From the NCBI GenBank assembly GCA_028554645.1, contig JAQOOI010000064.1:434001-498000 (forward strand): a stretch of 64,000 nucleotides of DNA, read 5' to 3'. The notes under the pieces were generated by a model. That model saw only the letters and a list, made by a program, of their open reading frames with translations. It was not told the origin of the DNA and made no database searches. This DNA comes from Omphalotus guepiniiformis. Taxonomy: Eukaryota; Basidiomycota; Agaricomycetes; Agaricales; Omphalotaceae. Positions 27,713 to 38,439 of the stretch are shown here, piece after piece. The stretch's first letter is position 1, and every line of letters starts with the position of its first letter. Both the position numbers and the translations under genes were made by a program.

Positions 27713-29733
27713 TCACCGGGTCCAAGTGTTATGCAAGCCGACCGTATCGTCTCCGTTCACGGCTCCATTGGACGAGTGTGAACCTCCCAAAATGTTAACA
27801 GACTCGCCCACCCCGCCACCTCCTTTGCCCTCCGCGGGACCCAGGTCGCCAGTCATGGCAGTAATTTTGTTCCTCACGTTGTCAGCCCGCTGACTCTCGA
27901 GGTGGGAGAGATACTCTTCGTTTACTCCCCCAGTAACATACTCACCGGTGAAAACAGAGCAGTCGAAATCGTGGATGGTGGGATTTAGTTGTCGGACAGA
28001 GTCAATGAGATCAGACAAAGTCTGGAAAATCACAAGATCTGCTCCTATGACCGTTGCAATGTCCTCCTCTGCACGAGCGTGGGCAACTAGCTCGGTTCGA
28101 GAAGGCATATCGATGCCATAAACATTAGGATAACTAAAGGAGAGGGAAATTAGTGGCTATTTTCGTCCTACATCTTTGACGGAACCGACCGAATGGGAGG
28201 TGCGCAGCTAGCCACGATCACTTTCTTGGCACCTACGTCTTTAGCCATCTGTACAATTTCTTTGGATGTTGTTCCGCGAACGATGGAATCTGCAAGTAAA
28301 TCAGAACGTAAAACTAGAAAATTCCAGGCCAACCCGACTAACCGTCAACCAAAAGAACGTTTTTCCCAGAGAATTCAAGGGCCATAGCGTTCAACTTGCG
28401 GCGAACATTTTTCCTCCTATAGAACAAGTTCAAGGTGCATGTCTTAGATGGTATTGGTTCATCCTACCTCATTTGCTGGCCAGGCATGATGAATGTTCGT
28501 CCCACATAACGGTTCTTGACGAATCCTTCACGATAGGGTAGCTTCAATTTCTGTGCTAGGTTCAGTGCGGCAACCCGTGAAGTGTCAGGGACCTTCCATA
28601 TAGAGTAAATATCCAGGGCTAACTGAGGAATTCTGGAAGCAAACTAACCGGAATGACCACATCCACGGAAATGTTATTCTTGGTGAGTACACGCTGAACC
28701 TCGTCAGCAAGAGCATCACCCATAGCCATACGACTTCGATAGACACTGATTCCATCAAGAACAGAGTCCGGTCGTGCAAAGTAGACGTATTCAAAAATGT
28801 CCGGAGCGAACGTAGCGGGTTCGGCCACCTGTCTGCGAGAAACGCTTGTGCGAGTAATTATCACGGCTTCCCCTTGAGAAGTAAAGAAATATTAATGCCG
28901 AGAGACCCAACATCAACACATAGATCCGACCTGGTTTCACATCGTCCCATTCACTAAACCCACTAGCATCCGCTACGACACTCTCACTAGCGAAAAGATA
29001 ATCATTCCCAGTTCCCGATTTTCTGATGGCCATCCCGACAGGTCGGATACCATTGGGATCCCTGAAGGCAATAATTCCGAAACCCGCAAGCATTGCAACA
29101 CATGCATAGGCTCCTTTGACCTGCTTCATCATGCCACGCAAAGCTGTGAAAATATCTTCCTCGTTGATCCGAAACTTGCCAGTCTGCTGCAGGTTGTTCG
29201 CAAAAATGTTGAGTAGAAGCTCGGAATCTGAGGAAGTGTTGATGTGTCGGTGAGCCGTAGCATCCATATACTGGAGCAACGAATCCGTATTGATGAGGTT
29301 TCCATTATGTGCAAAGACGATCCCATACGGTGAGTTGACATAGAAGGGCTGGGCCTCAGCATTGTTGAAACTACCGGCGGTTGGATAGCGGACTGCACAT
29401 CATAACTGCGATCAGGAACGAACTTGGATAGGAAAGTGATCTATGGTACCGTGGCCAACACCCATGCTTCCAATCAATTTTCGGACAGAGCTCTCATCGA
29501 AGATATCGCGAACCATGCCATTCGCTTTGCATTGAAAGAAGCGACCCTTAGGACCACAAGTTATGATTCCACAAGCATCTTGGCCTCTATGCTGCAGTAA
29601 AGACAGGCCTTCGCAGATCTCGGAGGCGCAGTCGACGCTCGGATCGTGCAATAGAAGACCTAAAATACCGCACACTGTACGAATAAAGGACAATCAGTGA
29701 TATGACATCGATCTGTGTAAACATGGACTCACT
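27713..29733 (-). CDS. ADE4: Amidophosphoribosyltransferase (first step of purine synthesis)
   Basis: About 560 residues. It converts PRPP and glutamine to phosphoribosylamine in the cytosol. The protein must begin MCGILGLL because the class II glutaminase uses the N-terminal Cys after Met removal. Here the A of ATG is base 29733 and the TG is at 29674-29673, separated by a 58-base intron (29675-29732). Glutaminase blocks are [46 protein letters not shown] and GAYACV. The PRTase half has [11 protein letters not shown] and [20 protein letters not shown] (PRPP loop, about 28270-28350, split by an intron), followed by [21 protein letters not shown]. The C-terminal tail of some 60 residues is Gly/Asn-rich. 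Purine biosynthesis regulation cannot be read from the sequence. Confidence 0.94.
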
Positions 29734-30903
29734 CTTGAAAGAAAGTCAGCGCAGCGTGTGATGAACGTGTAAGTCGATGGTAAACACATTTTTTTTCAAA
29801 TCCTTTTCCTTCCGATTGCAAAAAAAACCAAGCAATCGATTATGTAAATTGACGTATGTAAGTAAGGCACGTGCGTCGTATCCAAGCTGCACTGCCACGC
29901 ACCCTCTTCGCGGAACCAGTCGCGTCTGTTCTGCGATACATATTTTCTTACAACTCACACGTCCAAGAATCTTATGCGAAAATGGTCATTTATAATCCGA
30001 GCTCGAGGACACGTAGGTGTACAGAACCATATATTCCATCAAAAAATAAATTGCAACTAACTTCCCTTCAATTTCTACGAAAAAGTGTGAAGCTTTATTA
30101 TGCGACGGTATTCGACGTATGTAGGCCAAAAGCACGTAGAGATTCATGCTAACGCACTTTCTCCATCAACTCATCTCGGTAAGTTGATCACTTCTCATTG
30201 ACAACATGGGAGTTTGTGGCCTCGGTACCTCATTCGCGGAATTCACGGAATTCATACAAGAGTTTGTTTCTCGGAATCTGAGAAAGATCTTCTTAATGCA
30301 GCATGCAGTCTTGCAGTCTCGTGTAAGTCAATGTATTGACATGTTCAATAATCTCACTGGAACGCTCCCAGCAAGGACAGAAAAAGATTTCCGAACTTTA
30401 TAGCAATTCAAAATAAGGCTACAATACCGAATTTCCCCTCCGTGAGATCCAGACAGGATCGAGGTATTGGGAAAGCTGAATATCACGATAGACTGTAAGT
30501 ATTGATAAACGCAAACTGACTGTTCCATCATCTGAATTACGCACCCCTTATCCCGTTATCTCTGTTGACAAAAATTCGTTGAGTGCAGGGGTGCAATCAT
30601 TCATTGAACGTGAGTTCGGTATACGTGTCCCATTGTCGTGAGCAACTGAACAGATTTAATTTCGTAATGGGAAATAGCTCTTACTCCAGAACTCGTGCAC
30701 TTTCTATTGAGAATGGTTCTCGTAGCTTAGTATATCAGTCTCAAAGTACGCATTGACTAGTACTCAAAGTACAATCCATCTAAAAAACCCAAAGTAAGTT
30801 TTTCCATAGCCTAGCCGTCTAGGAAGCGCTTTCCAGGACCCTGCGAAAGAACAAGCAAAGTGGTAATATGTACTGAAGTCCGTCAAACAGTCCATCAATT
30901 AAG
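29734..30903. other. Intergenic region with splice-like signals but no assigned gene
   Basis: About 1.2 kb between the divergent side of ADE4 and the end of the Gti1/Pac2 gene. Plus-strand segments at about 30206-30660 look like decayed or real short exons (see findings). An A/T-rich run at 29786-29835 follows the ADE4 start. Confidence 0.35.
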
Positions 30904-31869
30904 TTAAGAAACATGTCTGGAATTAAGCATATGAATGACTCGGTGGTCCTCTGCTAGCCTGCTGCCTTGCGGCTGACCAGAGCGAGGCTGTAATGTATAT
31001 GAGCCCACCGTGGACTGCAACGAAGGCAGTCTGGCTGGCGTTCCAGGGCGCGCGCCGGAAGATTGCGGGCCAGGTGACGCTGTACGAGAGATATGAGCTT
31101 CCATGTGCGCAAAGTCATCTTCGCTCTTTGAGCGTGCTTTTCCTCCACGATAAATGCCTGGTGGAACCACTATCTTGGAGAGTATTTGATCATTGTCAAT
31201 TGTTGGTATTGATGGAAGGTCGGCATACGTGAAATAAGCCGTCAAATGCCATTTTCTCGGTCTCGAGGTAGGAGACAGTAATACCCAGGCTGAATACGCC
31301 TGCTTTATGAGTCCAGTATGATGACCCCCGCTACGATCTTGATGTAGTAATGCAGAAGAAGTGGGCGAGTTCCGTGTGGAACCGTCTACGAAGCGGAAAT
31401 TGGGATACCTAAGTTGAAGCTGGAGTCAAAAAACAGTGAATTCCAAAAAAGAAGTCAGTTTACCGTTGCGGTTCCGACGCATCAGATCCGTCTGAAGGTA
31501 ATTTTTCGTCATAGAATAAGTAAGGCTACGTTGTTCTCCGGTAAGTACATGGGTAAGGTAGACCGGAGACCACTGTACCTCTCGCATTCGGGATTGACCC
31601 CATACCCGTCCATCTATAAGGTTATATGAGTTTTAGTCCCACAAATGCCGCAGAAGAATTGATAACGTACCGGTCCATCTTTTCAATCCCGACTCGTCAT
31701 CACATTCTTCCCAGACGAATATCGAGCCTGAACGCACATACATAGTTCGCTCGAGCTCATTAAGTCGACGAACAACTGGTCGTAAATGACCTTGTCGAAC
31801 TGCCTCAAAGACTGTGTGCGCGTCTCGAGCATCACGGACGTGAAGACGGGGATGGGTTGCTTGTTGCAT
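30904..31869 (-). CDS. Gti1/Pac2 family (WOPR-domain) transcription regulator
   Basis: About 255 residues in four or five exons. The start at 31869 gives MQQATHPRLHVRDARDAHTV, the standard WOPR N-terminus; an upstream in-frame ATG at 31914 would add 15 residues. WOPR part A continues VFEAVRQGHLRPVVRRL...SGSIFVWEE and LKRWTDGRVWGQSRMRE. After an intron it reads PYLFYDEKLPSDG. Part B has LIKQAYSAWV and RPRKWHLTAYFTYADLPSIP. The C-terminal 80 residues are Ser/Pro/Gly-rich. WOPR proteins bind DNA and control development: Gti1 gluconate uptake and Pac2 mating onset in fission yeast, Wor1 white-opaque switching in Candida, Ryp1 dimorphism. The fruit-body or mating role in this organism is unknown. 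Confidence 0.9.
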
Positions 31870-32647
31870 ACTGTCAGAGTGAGCTAGAAACTCGAAACCA
31901 CGACAGGAAGACACAAGACCAGCAGAGAGCCTCGGTAAGGGTAGAATGGCAAGTAAACTGAGAACGAGGCCATGGAATATATATACTTGGAGCCCCCGTT
32001 CAAGTTAAATGAGGAAGTAGAAAACAGAAAATCGGTATACCCACCTTAAGATAGCAACCGGTGACATACATGTATTGGGGAGAAAACTTGGTGTGGGATA
32101 CCGAGGGCTAACCTGAAATCCATGTGGGATGGACAACTGGATGGATCCCCTGAAAGTTAAGCATTGACCGAATGATGGACCCTCGAGAAGAGAAATTTTT
32201 GAATACCTCGATCAAAAAAGAACCAATACACTGGATGCATAGATGAAGAAACATTCGGGAACTTCAACTACCTGGCTGGATAGTATATGTGTGCGGACAT
32301 ATAACATATGGTGATCGGTCCTTGGTCGAGGATCCCCATCCTTCGAATTGAGAACCGAAACATAGGGGAAGATACGTGTGCGATGACAACTCGTGTATCC
32401 AATTTTCTTGTGAATGAAATGAGTCTTCGGGCTCATTTGCATGCGTAAAAGCACTTTCAGGTGGCCTCAAAACTTATTGGAAGCCACGCGAACAGAGGCG
32501 ACTGTGGAAAGTCAATGAGGCCATTGTTCGCAGTTGTTCCGGATATGGCAGTCCACAAAACGTGGCATTAGCCGCTGTACCCACCATATACTGGTCTATC
32601 GCCGCTGTGCTCTCTGTTAACCACTATTTCTTTCCTTTTGCCGTCAT
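31870..32647. other. Shared upstream region of the Gti1/Pac2 gene and ELA1
   Basis: About 780 bases between two divergent genes. A minus frame 32212-32454 and its overlap 32264-32470 show no similarity I know. This length is far greater than the 110-190-base divergent promoters elsewhere in the window, consistent with a more regulated Gti1/Pac2 gene. Confidence 0.4.
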
Positions 32648-33917
32648 ATGGGCCTTGATATCGAGTCTTCTAACTCCAAGGGCCATGTCCTTTCCCTTGT
32701 GCAATACTGCCAACGAGGTGAGGCATTTCTAGCAATATATCTGGATGTTTTGAAGTCTGACCTCTCCTTAGTGGCCTGCAATCATGTCGACTGTGCGCAC
32801 TCTTTCCGTGATCTACTCTTACCTGTATCTCGACGCTAATCGGCAAACTTAGCAATCAGCAGTCTCGGCGACATGTCCTACAGATTGGTGAAACCAGTAT
32901 TAGAGCGCTGCACGGCAGAACAACTCCTTCGACTAGAACAGGCATCGCCAGTACGTACATCAATCCTTCAATTTCCTTCCATAGAGTTTAATGCTTTCCA
33001 CCCAACCCAGCATCTCCAGAGGGACTCCGATGGTATGTCGTCAGGCCGTCTTATTCCCGCTTTTCTGATTCATACCTAGAAATCTGGAAGACTATATGCT
33101 TCAATACATATCCTGCCATTGTTGAACGATATGAGAACACAAGTGAGCCGGAGCCAGAATCTTGGCGAGACTATTATTTCGTGAGCCACTTCTACGCTGA
33201 ATGAGTTCGTACTGACACTGCCGTAGTGGCTCCGAGAAGAGGAAGCCAAAAAACTGGAGCTAGTGCGAATTAGAATGCGCTCTCAGAGACGCGAAGCTGA
33301 GGAACGCAAGAAAGAACGAGAAGTCAAGTTCACAGACCGGATACCTCCCCTGAAACGCTCGCGCGGGTGTAAGCATCTGACTTTACGCCCTTTTCATTCA
33401 GTTCTCACCCATCTATAACTTTGCAGGGCAAACTAATGTGCAACCGAAAACGCTCTTTCAGAAGACACGTTCAGAGGCTTCCAAAATTCAAAAGAACATG
33501 TATAACGCACGCATATTACCTCCCATGTCTACAGGGAAGACATACGGTGTAACCAATTCTTCCACCCATGGTACCGTTATCTTACCACCCCCTCAGAGTG
33601 GCTATTCGAATCGTGTCACAGTCAACACTGTGGTACGACGCCCCCCAATGACCTCCTCAGGTTTGAATACTGCCTCGTCATCTAAGGCCAAAGAGCCATT
33701 GGCTCCGCCACCTCCACCTTTACTCTCAGAGGAGCCACCTCCACCAACGTCGGATGCCATGCAAACGTCGCCCGAGAGGAATGCACCTTCCCACTCACAT
33801 ACTTCCCCGAATCGACCCGATACTGCCCAGTCCAGGCCCCCATTCGCGGCCAAGAAAGATCCAGTATCATCTCTTTTCATGCCTAAACATCGTGCATATT
33901 CACAGCGAACTAGATAG
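32648..33917 (+). CDS. ELA1: Elongin-A (RNA polymerase II SIII subunit A) family
   Basis: About 330 residues in seven exons. The N-terminal exon reads MGLDIESSNSKGHVLSLVQY and joins to RVACNHVD|SISSLGDMSYRLVKPVL, where the intron starts at GTGCGC after GAC T (near 32790). LERCTAEQLLRLEQASPHL follows, the elongin-A BC-box and F-box-like region. DEIWKTICFNTYPA and ESWRDYYFWLREEEAKKLEL complete the conserved part. Then comes a charged helix (MRSQRREAEERKKERE) and a 150-residue Pro/Ser-rich tail with a run of Pro. In animals elongin A stimulates elongation and acts in a Cullin ligase; yeast Ela1 pairs with Elc1 in the ligase that degrades stalled RNA polymerase II. SKP1-like Elc1 is not in the window. 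Confidence 0.9.
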
Positions 33918-34376
33918 CCGGATGGTCATAGCGTCTATAGGTCCATTGCTCTTCACCATCATATTCTGTATTTACTGCATTATCACTCTGCATTCTTATA
34001 TATCATGTGTATTCTAAAGTTCTGTCCTAGGTAGTTTGGGAATTGTAATCACGCATTCACATCTGTACACCATCATCCATGCAGGAATTTCTAACCCTAA
34101 GTTTGCCGAATACACGAAATGATCAAGGAGGCAATTTGTTTCCTCGATTCGAGAAGGCTGATGCAGATGCCGCGTACACACTCACACATCCCTGATTAGA
34201 ACACTTTATGATAATACACCAAATACACCAACCAGCTTACTGGAAAAGATGCGCTGCACTTCGTCATACCAAGACACAACCACTGTAACCGGTCGAAATA
34301 AACTTGAATCATTTGAAGAGTACTGAAATAAATGCCATGCTGCATGCGTGGTAGCTATCAAGTATAAGGGAGTTGG
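33918..34376. other. Intergenic, nothing recognised
   Basis: This is the 3' region of ELA1 ahead of the MITE. A short CTAACCCTAA near 34091 is not repeated, so it is not a telomeric tract. Confidence 0.5.
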
Positions 34377-34384
34377 CGTGCGTT
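34377..34384. repeat. Left 8-bp target-site duplication of the MITE
   Basis: CGTGCGTT directly precedes the left terminal repeat and is repeated exactly at 34851-34858 after the right one. Confidence 0.85.
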
Positions 34385-34850
34385 AGGACCCCGGAATGCC
34401 CACCAAAATGATGGTTTGTGTTTCGGACAAATTGTCGAGAAATTTTCGAAAAATACGTTTGACTTTCGGACAAAATAGGCCTTCGAGAGCGAAAAAGTAG
34501 TTTGCTACGCTCGGACAAATTTGCTATGAACTGGGCAGGTCAGCGATGATGAACGTACCGGTTGGGCTTCTGTCCTGACCTCTGACCGCTCGATGTTTCA
34601 CGCAGTGGTCCAAGAATTACCACTATGTACTGTAAGTGGTCCTCGAGGCTCGAGACATGTCGTTAGAACTTTGCCAAAGCAAATTCTACCTATCCTCGCA
34701 CGGAAACATACTTCCCGGCATCTCCCGGCATCTCCCGGCATCTTGGGGGCCACTTGAGTTTCGGACATTTTTGGCAAATTTCTGAAAATTTCGGTTAGGA
34801 CATTTCGGTGGCGCCAGAAAACATCCTTTTGGTGGGCATTCCGGGGTCCT
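34385..34850. mobile_element. Non-autonomous DNA transposon (MITE) of 466 bp
   Basis: The ends are a perfect 24-base inverted repeat (34385-34408 and 34827-34850), beginning AGGACCCCGGAATGCC. An exact 8-base duplication (CGTGCGTT) flanks the element, as expected of insertion by an hAT- or P-type transposase. Inside there is no coding frame. The motif TTCGGACA recurs near both ends (about 34419, 34459, 34759) and may be subterminal transposase binding. Three copies of TCTCCCGGCA stand in tandem at 34711-34742. The perfect ends and duplication suggest a recent insertion. It lies between ELA1 and GID7, both of whose 3' ends face it. Confidence 0.85.
34711..34742. repeat. Three tandem copies of a 10-bp unit (TCTCCCGGCA)
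   Basis: Two perfect copies and one copy with a single change lie inside the MITE. Such a short internal array could vary in copy number between element copies. Confidence 0.75.
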
Positions 34851-34858
34851 CGTGCGTT
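34851..34858. repeat. Right 8-bp target-site duplication of the MITE
   Basis: An exact copy of CGTGCGTT from 34377-34384. Confidence 0.85.
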
Positions 34859-35275
34859 TCGCTATACGAAGAGACCGTTTTAACCGGTGAAGATCAACCT
34901 CACGATCGGATCCCTACTTATGCGTCGATGGAGAGAGCAGGTACTACGAACTTCTATTGCTCGATTGTAAAATAATAGCAAAGCGGTCCAGAATATAGAT
35001 GAAGTAGCTGATATGGCGTGCAATTCTTACTGAGTCGACAAGTGAAAAAGCGTAGATGTGGATTAACCAAATGCAATGTGCAGGGGTGTTAGGATGAAGA
35101 ATGGTTCAGATGCAATGACTATGAAGCAAAGGGAAAAGATTTGAAAAAGGAGTTGCAGAAAATGCAACTCCTGCACAGTGAAATGACCACTGAGCTGGTA
35201 CAGAACGCAACGTCGGGTCGCGTACATCGTTGCGGATCTCACATCCGCATAGAACTAGTTCCCGACCCGGGGAGC
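34859..35275. other. Intergenic, 3' side of GID7
   Basis: No gene is seen. A plus frame 35141-35332 overlaps the end of GID7 and has no family signal. Confidence 0.5.
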
Positions 35276-37997
35276 CTATGTATCCACATCCCAGAGCTGC
35301 CGTGTCTTTCCCTTCCCCTTCCCGCTGTATAACACCGGATGCTCGGGTTGACCAAAGGAGTCTATGTCCTCGGGTGGGGGAGCCTCCCAGATTCGTATTG
35401 AATGATCATCAGAGCACGACGCGAACATGCGTTCGTTCCTCGGATTCCAAGATACAGAGTTGACGCTTCCTTCTCCATGTCCGGAAAGCACTTCCAATAA
35501 CGATCCTGTGTCACGATGCCATACATAAACATTTCCATCTGACGTGATTTGGACACATGGATTGGAGGTGGTAAAAACGGATTGATGAGTGTAGATTCAG
35601 CGGTTAAAAGTCTGAGAAGCCATACCTTCACTGCCACTGACTACAAAATTACCATCAGTTCCGCCGAAGCAGCTCCGGATAACATGTCGACCTTGCCGCT
35701 GGCCTGTGAACTTGCGAGCCAATCGACCGAGATTTAGGTCCCACAGGTGTATTTCATCAGGATATGAGATCAGGCACTGAGAATACGAATGACTAGACTG
35801 TTCTTTCACTCACATCAGGTGCGTGATTGATCAGGGCGTACTGGGAATTCTGAGAAATTTTGACACTGGTGAGTTCGCCATCCAGTCGTATGGATCTGAC
35901 GAATAGGGTATCAACCGCGTCAAAAAAGACAAGATTCCCAGACGGAAACAGAACGAATATGAATCCCAACGTTAATACGGGTATAAAACAAGTAGGCAGG
36001 AAAACGTACGACTCCACTAGTTTTGTCGACAGATCGTACACAATCATTCGGTTTTCCGACATATTATTGGCTCCATTCATCTGCGTCCCATTCCCACCGC
36101 TCGGGTTCGATGCAATATTCTCCCCGGGGCTGCCACTACCACGCATTCCTCTGGACGAGGAGGACTCGAAGGTATGCAGATGATTCATCCCTATCGTCAC
36201 CAGACGTGAGAGATCTGGTGTAACGGCGAGATCTGTCACCCGTATCGCCGTTGGGCCCCACGAGTCATATTTACTACCATCCGCATCCTGTATACAAGTA
36301 ATGAATGAGCGATAAATCTGCAAGAACTGTGAACGATGGTATTACCCATTGAATGACTTTCCGGTCCAGAGCTCCAGAGATAAAACCAGAGCCATCCGGC
36401 AACCAGGAGAGCGCGGTCACAGTATCATCGTGCGCTTGGAGGGTTTGAAGACACGAGCCAGTCTACACCACGATCAGTAAAGCGCCAACTCGATCAAATC
36501 GAGAAACATTTACCTTCGTATTCCAAAGCTTGATATCATGTTCTGCGCTTGTTAGCAGTAAGGTGTCGTCTAATGACCAAGCTAGACATCCGACGGGGAA
36601 GGTATGCTCTCCCAGATGTTGGTGCACCGCCCACTCCCCCGTATCGACCTGAGTTACGAACATGGAAGTGGTCAGTACAATGTCTTAAACATCCGGACCA
36701 GATCAGTAACCTACGTTAACCTTCCATATGATAGCTGTTTTATCTTTACTAGCACTTGCTAAGTATGTCCCGCTGTGGCTCCACTCTAAATTCCATACTT
36801 CATCTTCATGACCAAGTAGGACATTAGTCGTCAGTCGGGGGAAGTCTGTCTTGTCACACTGATGATCTGTATATAATGAAAATGGTGTCAAGTCTGCTGG
36901 CGTGTTGTGATATATACACCTCTGTAGTTGATGGGCATGGGCCTGCTGCAGAAGAGTCAAAAATCGGCGGCGCGGGATCATCACAGAAGAAGGGATATAG
37001 CCTATGGACAAAAACTCGCGTGAGCGACGAATAGAAGTAATATGTGATGATGAGTAGTACGTACGATGTAAGTCATCGAGTAGCTGCTGCCTTGATGAAC
37101 CAGAAGCCCCGTCCCAGCCTGCCCGCTGTCGAACGTCTTCTGGCTCTGAACACATTATGAAACTAGAAGGGCATCAACGTTATGTACATGTGATTAACGC
37201 GATTGAAACCAACCTGGATAATGTATGCAAATGTTCTGGAGCCACATTCAGTGGAGCCAACTCGTTCCGCAACACGTAGAGGGCAGCAGTTGTCTTCCTT
37301 GCTTCCAGTAACTCAAGGTATTTCTGTTTACGGATCAGATACTTGGCATCCTGGACATTCTTACGGTCAAAAGAGGTTCCTTTTAACAACAGAGATAACG
37401 GACCAATCGTCTCTCCTCGTTTAACACGCCCAAGCGCGTCAATGCAGCCTCCGCTTTTGGCCACAAGCCAGAGAGGATATACTGTCTGAATTGCCTGACC
37501 TCCTGCTCCTCCATGGAATACCCAGACTCAGCTTCGAGGGTTGCGGCAGCCTCCCTGAACGAAAAGCGCGTCAAGGGCAGAACTAGGACGACGATAGAGA
37601 GAGCTCACGTGTATCCTACATCTCTGAGGCTTTGCAACACCAGTCGCACGAACTCCTCCCTGTCCACATTCGAGTCTTCATACAACGTGGTCCCAGGAAG
37701 ATTCACCCTCAGTATAGGACTCTTTCCATGCTTGTGCCCCGATACTCCGTTACTAGCGAATTCACTATCACCCAACCCGGATACTGACGCTCCATTCCCA
37801 TTCGCTAGACCGTTTCGAGTCGAGCTTGTCGAAAGGAAGCCATTTCCATTAGCCGACGGACTGCTTGCCTCAGCATGGCCGTTAGCCGAAAGCGAAGACC
37901 AGGGGCTATCTGGCCTCCTGGATGAGGGGCCTGCAACAGCTACTAGGCTGGACAGATCGTGGGGTGTAGACAGCGGAATTTCTTCTTTTAGCTTCAT
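35276..37997 (-). CDS. GID7: GID7 / WDR26 subunit of the GID (CTLH) ubiquitin ligase
   Basis: The window shows at least 760 residues in about 10 exons from ATG 37997. The N-terminus is Ser/Gly/Asn-rich. A LisH-CTLH module follows: [54 protein letters not shown] and [34 protein letters not shown]40 propeller comes next: [103 protein letters not shown] and [28 protein letters not shown] Gly/Ser/Asn-rich insert splits the propeller (about 36090-36180). In yeast Gid7 the ligase degrades gluconeogenic enzymes; WDR26 is the animal form. The reading frame continues 5' of this ATG (next entry), so the true start is unsettled. Confidence 0.9.
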
Positions 37998-38439
37998 GTT
38001 TACAGACTGAGATTCGGTTGTAGAGGTGGAAAACGGAAGGGTGTGTGAGGGAGTGGGATTATCAATCCTTTGTCTCTTGCGAGATCTAGGGTGCTCGTCT
38101 TCTGTACGAGAAACGCCAAAAAGATGAAAATTAGATACTCTGGAAACGAGTATATGACAAAGAAAGATCGGTACCGATGGGTGCTGCAGATAAGTGCGAA
38201 TCGCTGCTGCCGCTGTCTAGACTCTCGAGCTCAGACCTCAAGCGAGTCAATGGTACGATGCTAGAGGATGCCTGAGCTCTCGGTGAGGAAGTTCTGAGTG
38301 CCTGTGGTGGAGATAGAGACGCAGGAGAAGATGTTGGGATGAATGGTAGAGATTCCAGTGCTACAGCGATCGAGGGCAGCGACGATGAGGGTTCGCGAGG
38401 CGGATCCCGCGTAGGATTTGAGTGAGTATTTGAATCAAT
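37998..38439 (-). other. Probable N-terminal extension of GID7 without an ATG
   Basis: The GID7 frame stays open upstream of ATG 37997 as ESQSVN, back through RSRKRQRIDN (a nuclear-localisation-like basic run) to a clean acceptor CGTACAG. A matching donor GGTACCG (minus strand, near 38175) joins it to a further open stretch of about 85 residues rich in Ser and Pro. That stretch runs back to an in-frame TGA with no ATG. An ATT codon (38439-38437) followed by GAT sits in the context GCCACC-ATT-G, an otherwise perfect Kozak site. It may be non-AUG initiation, a lost start or a missed first exon. Confidence 0.45.

Noticed and set aside
34091..34100. CTAACCCTAA, a telomere-like motif
   Set aside because: It is a single short occurrence with no tandem array.
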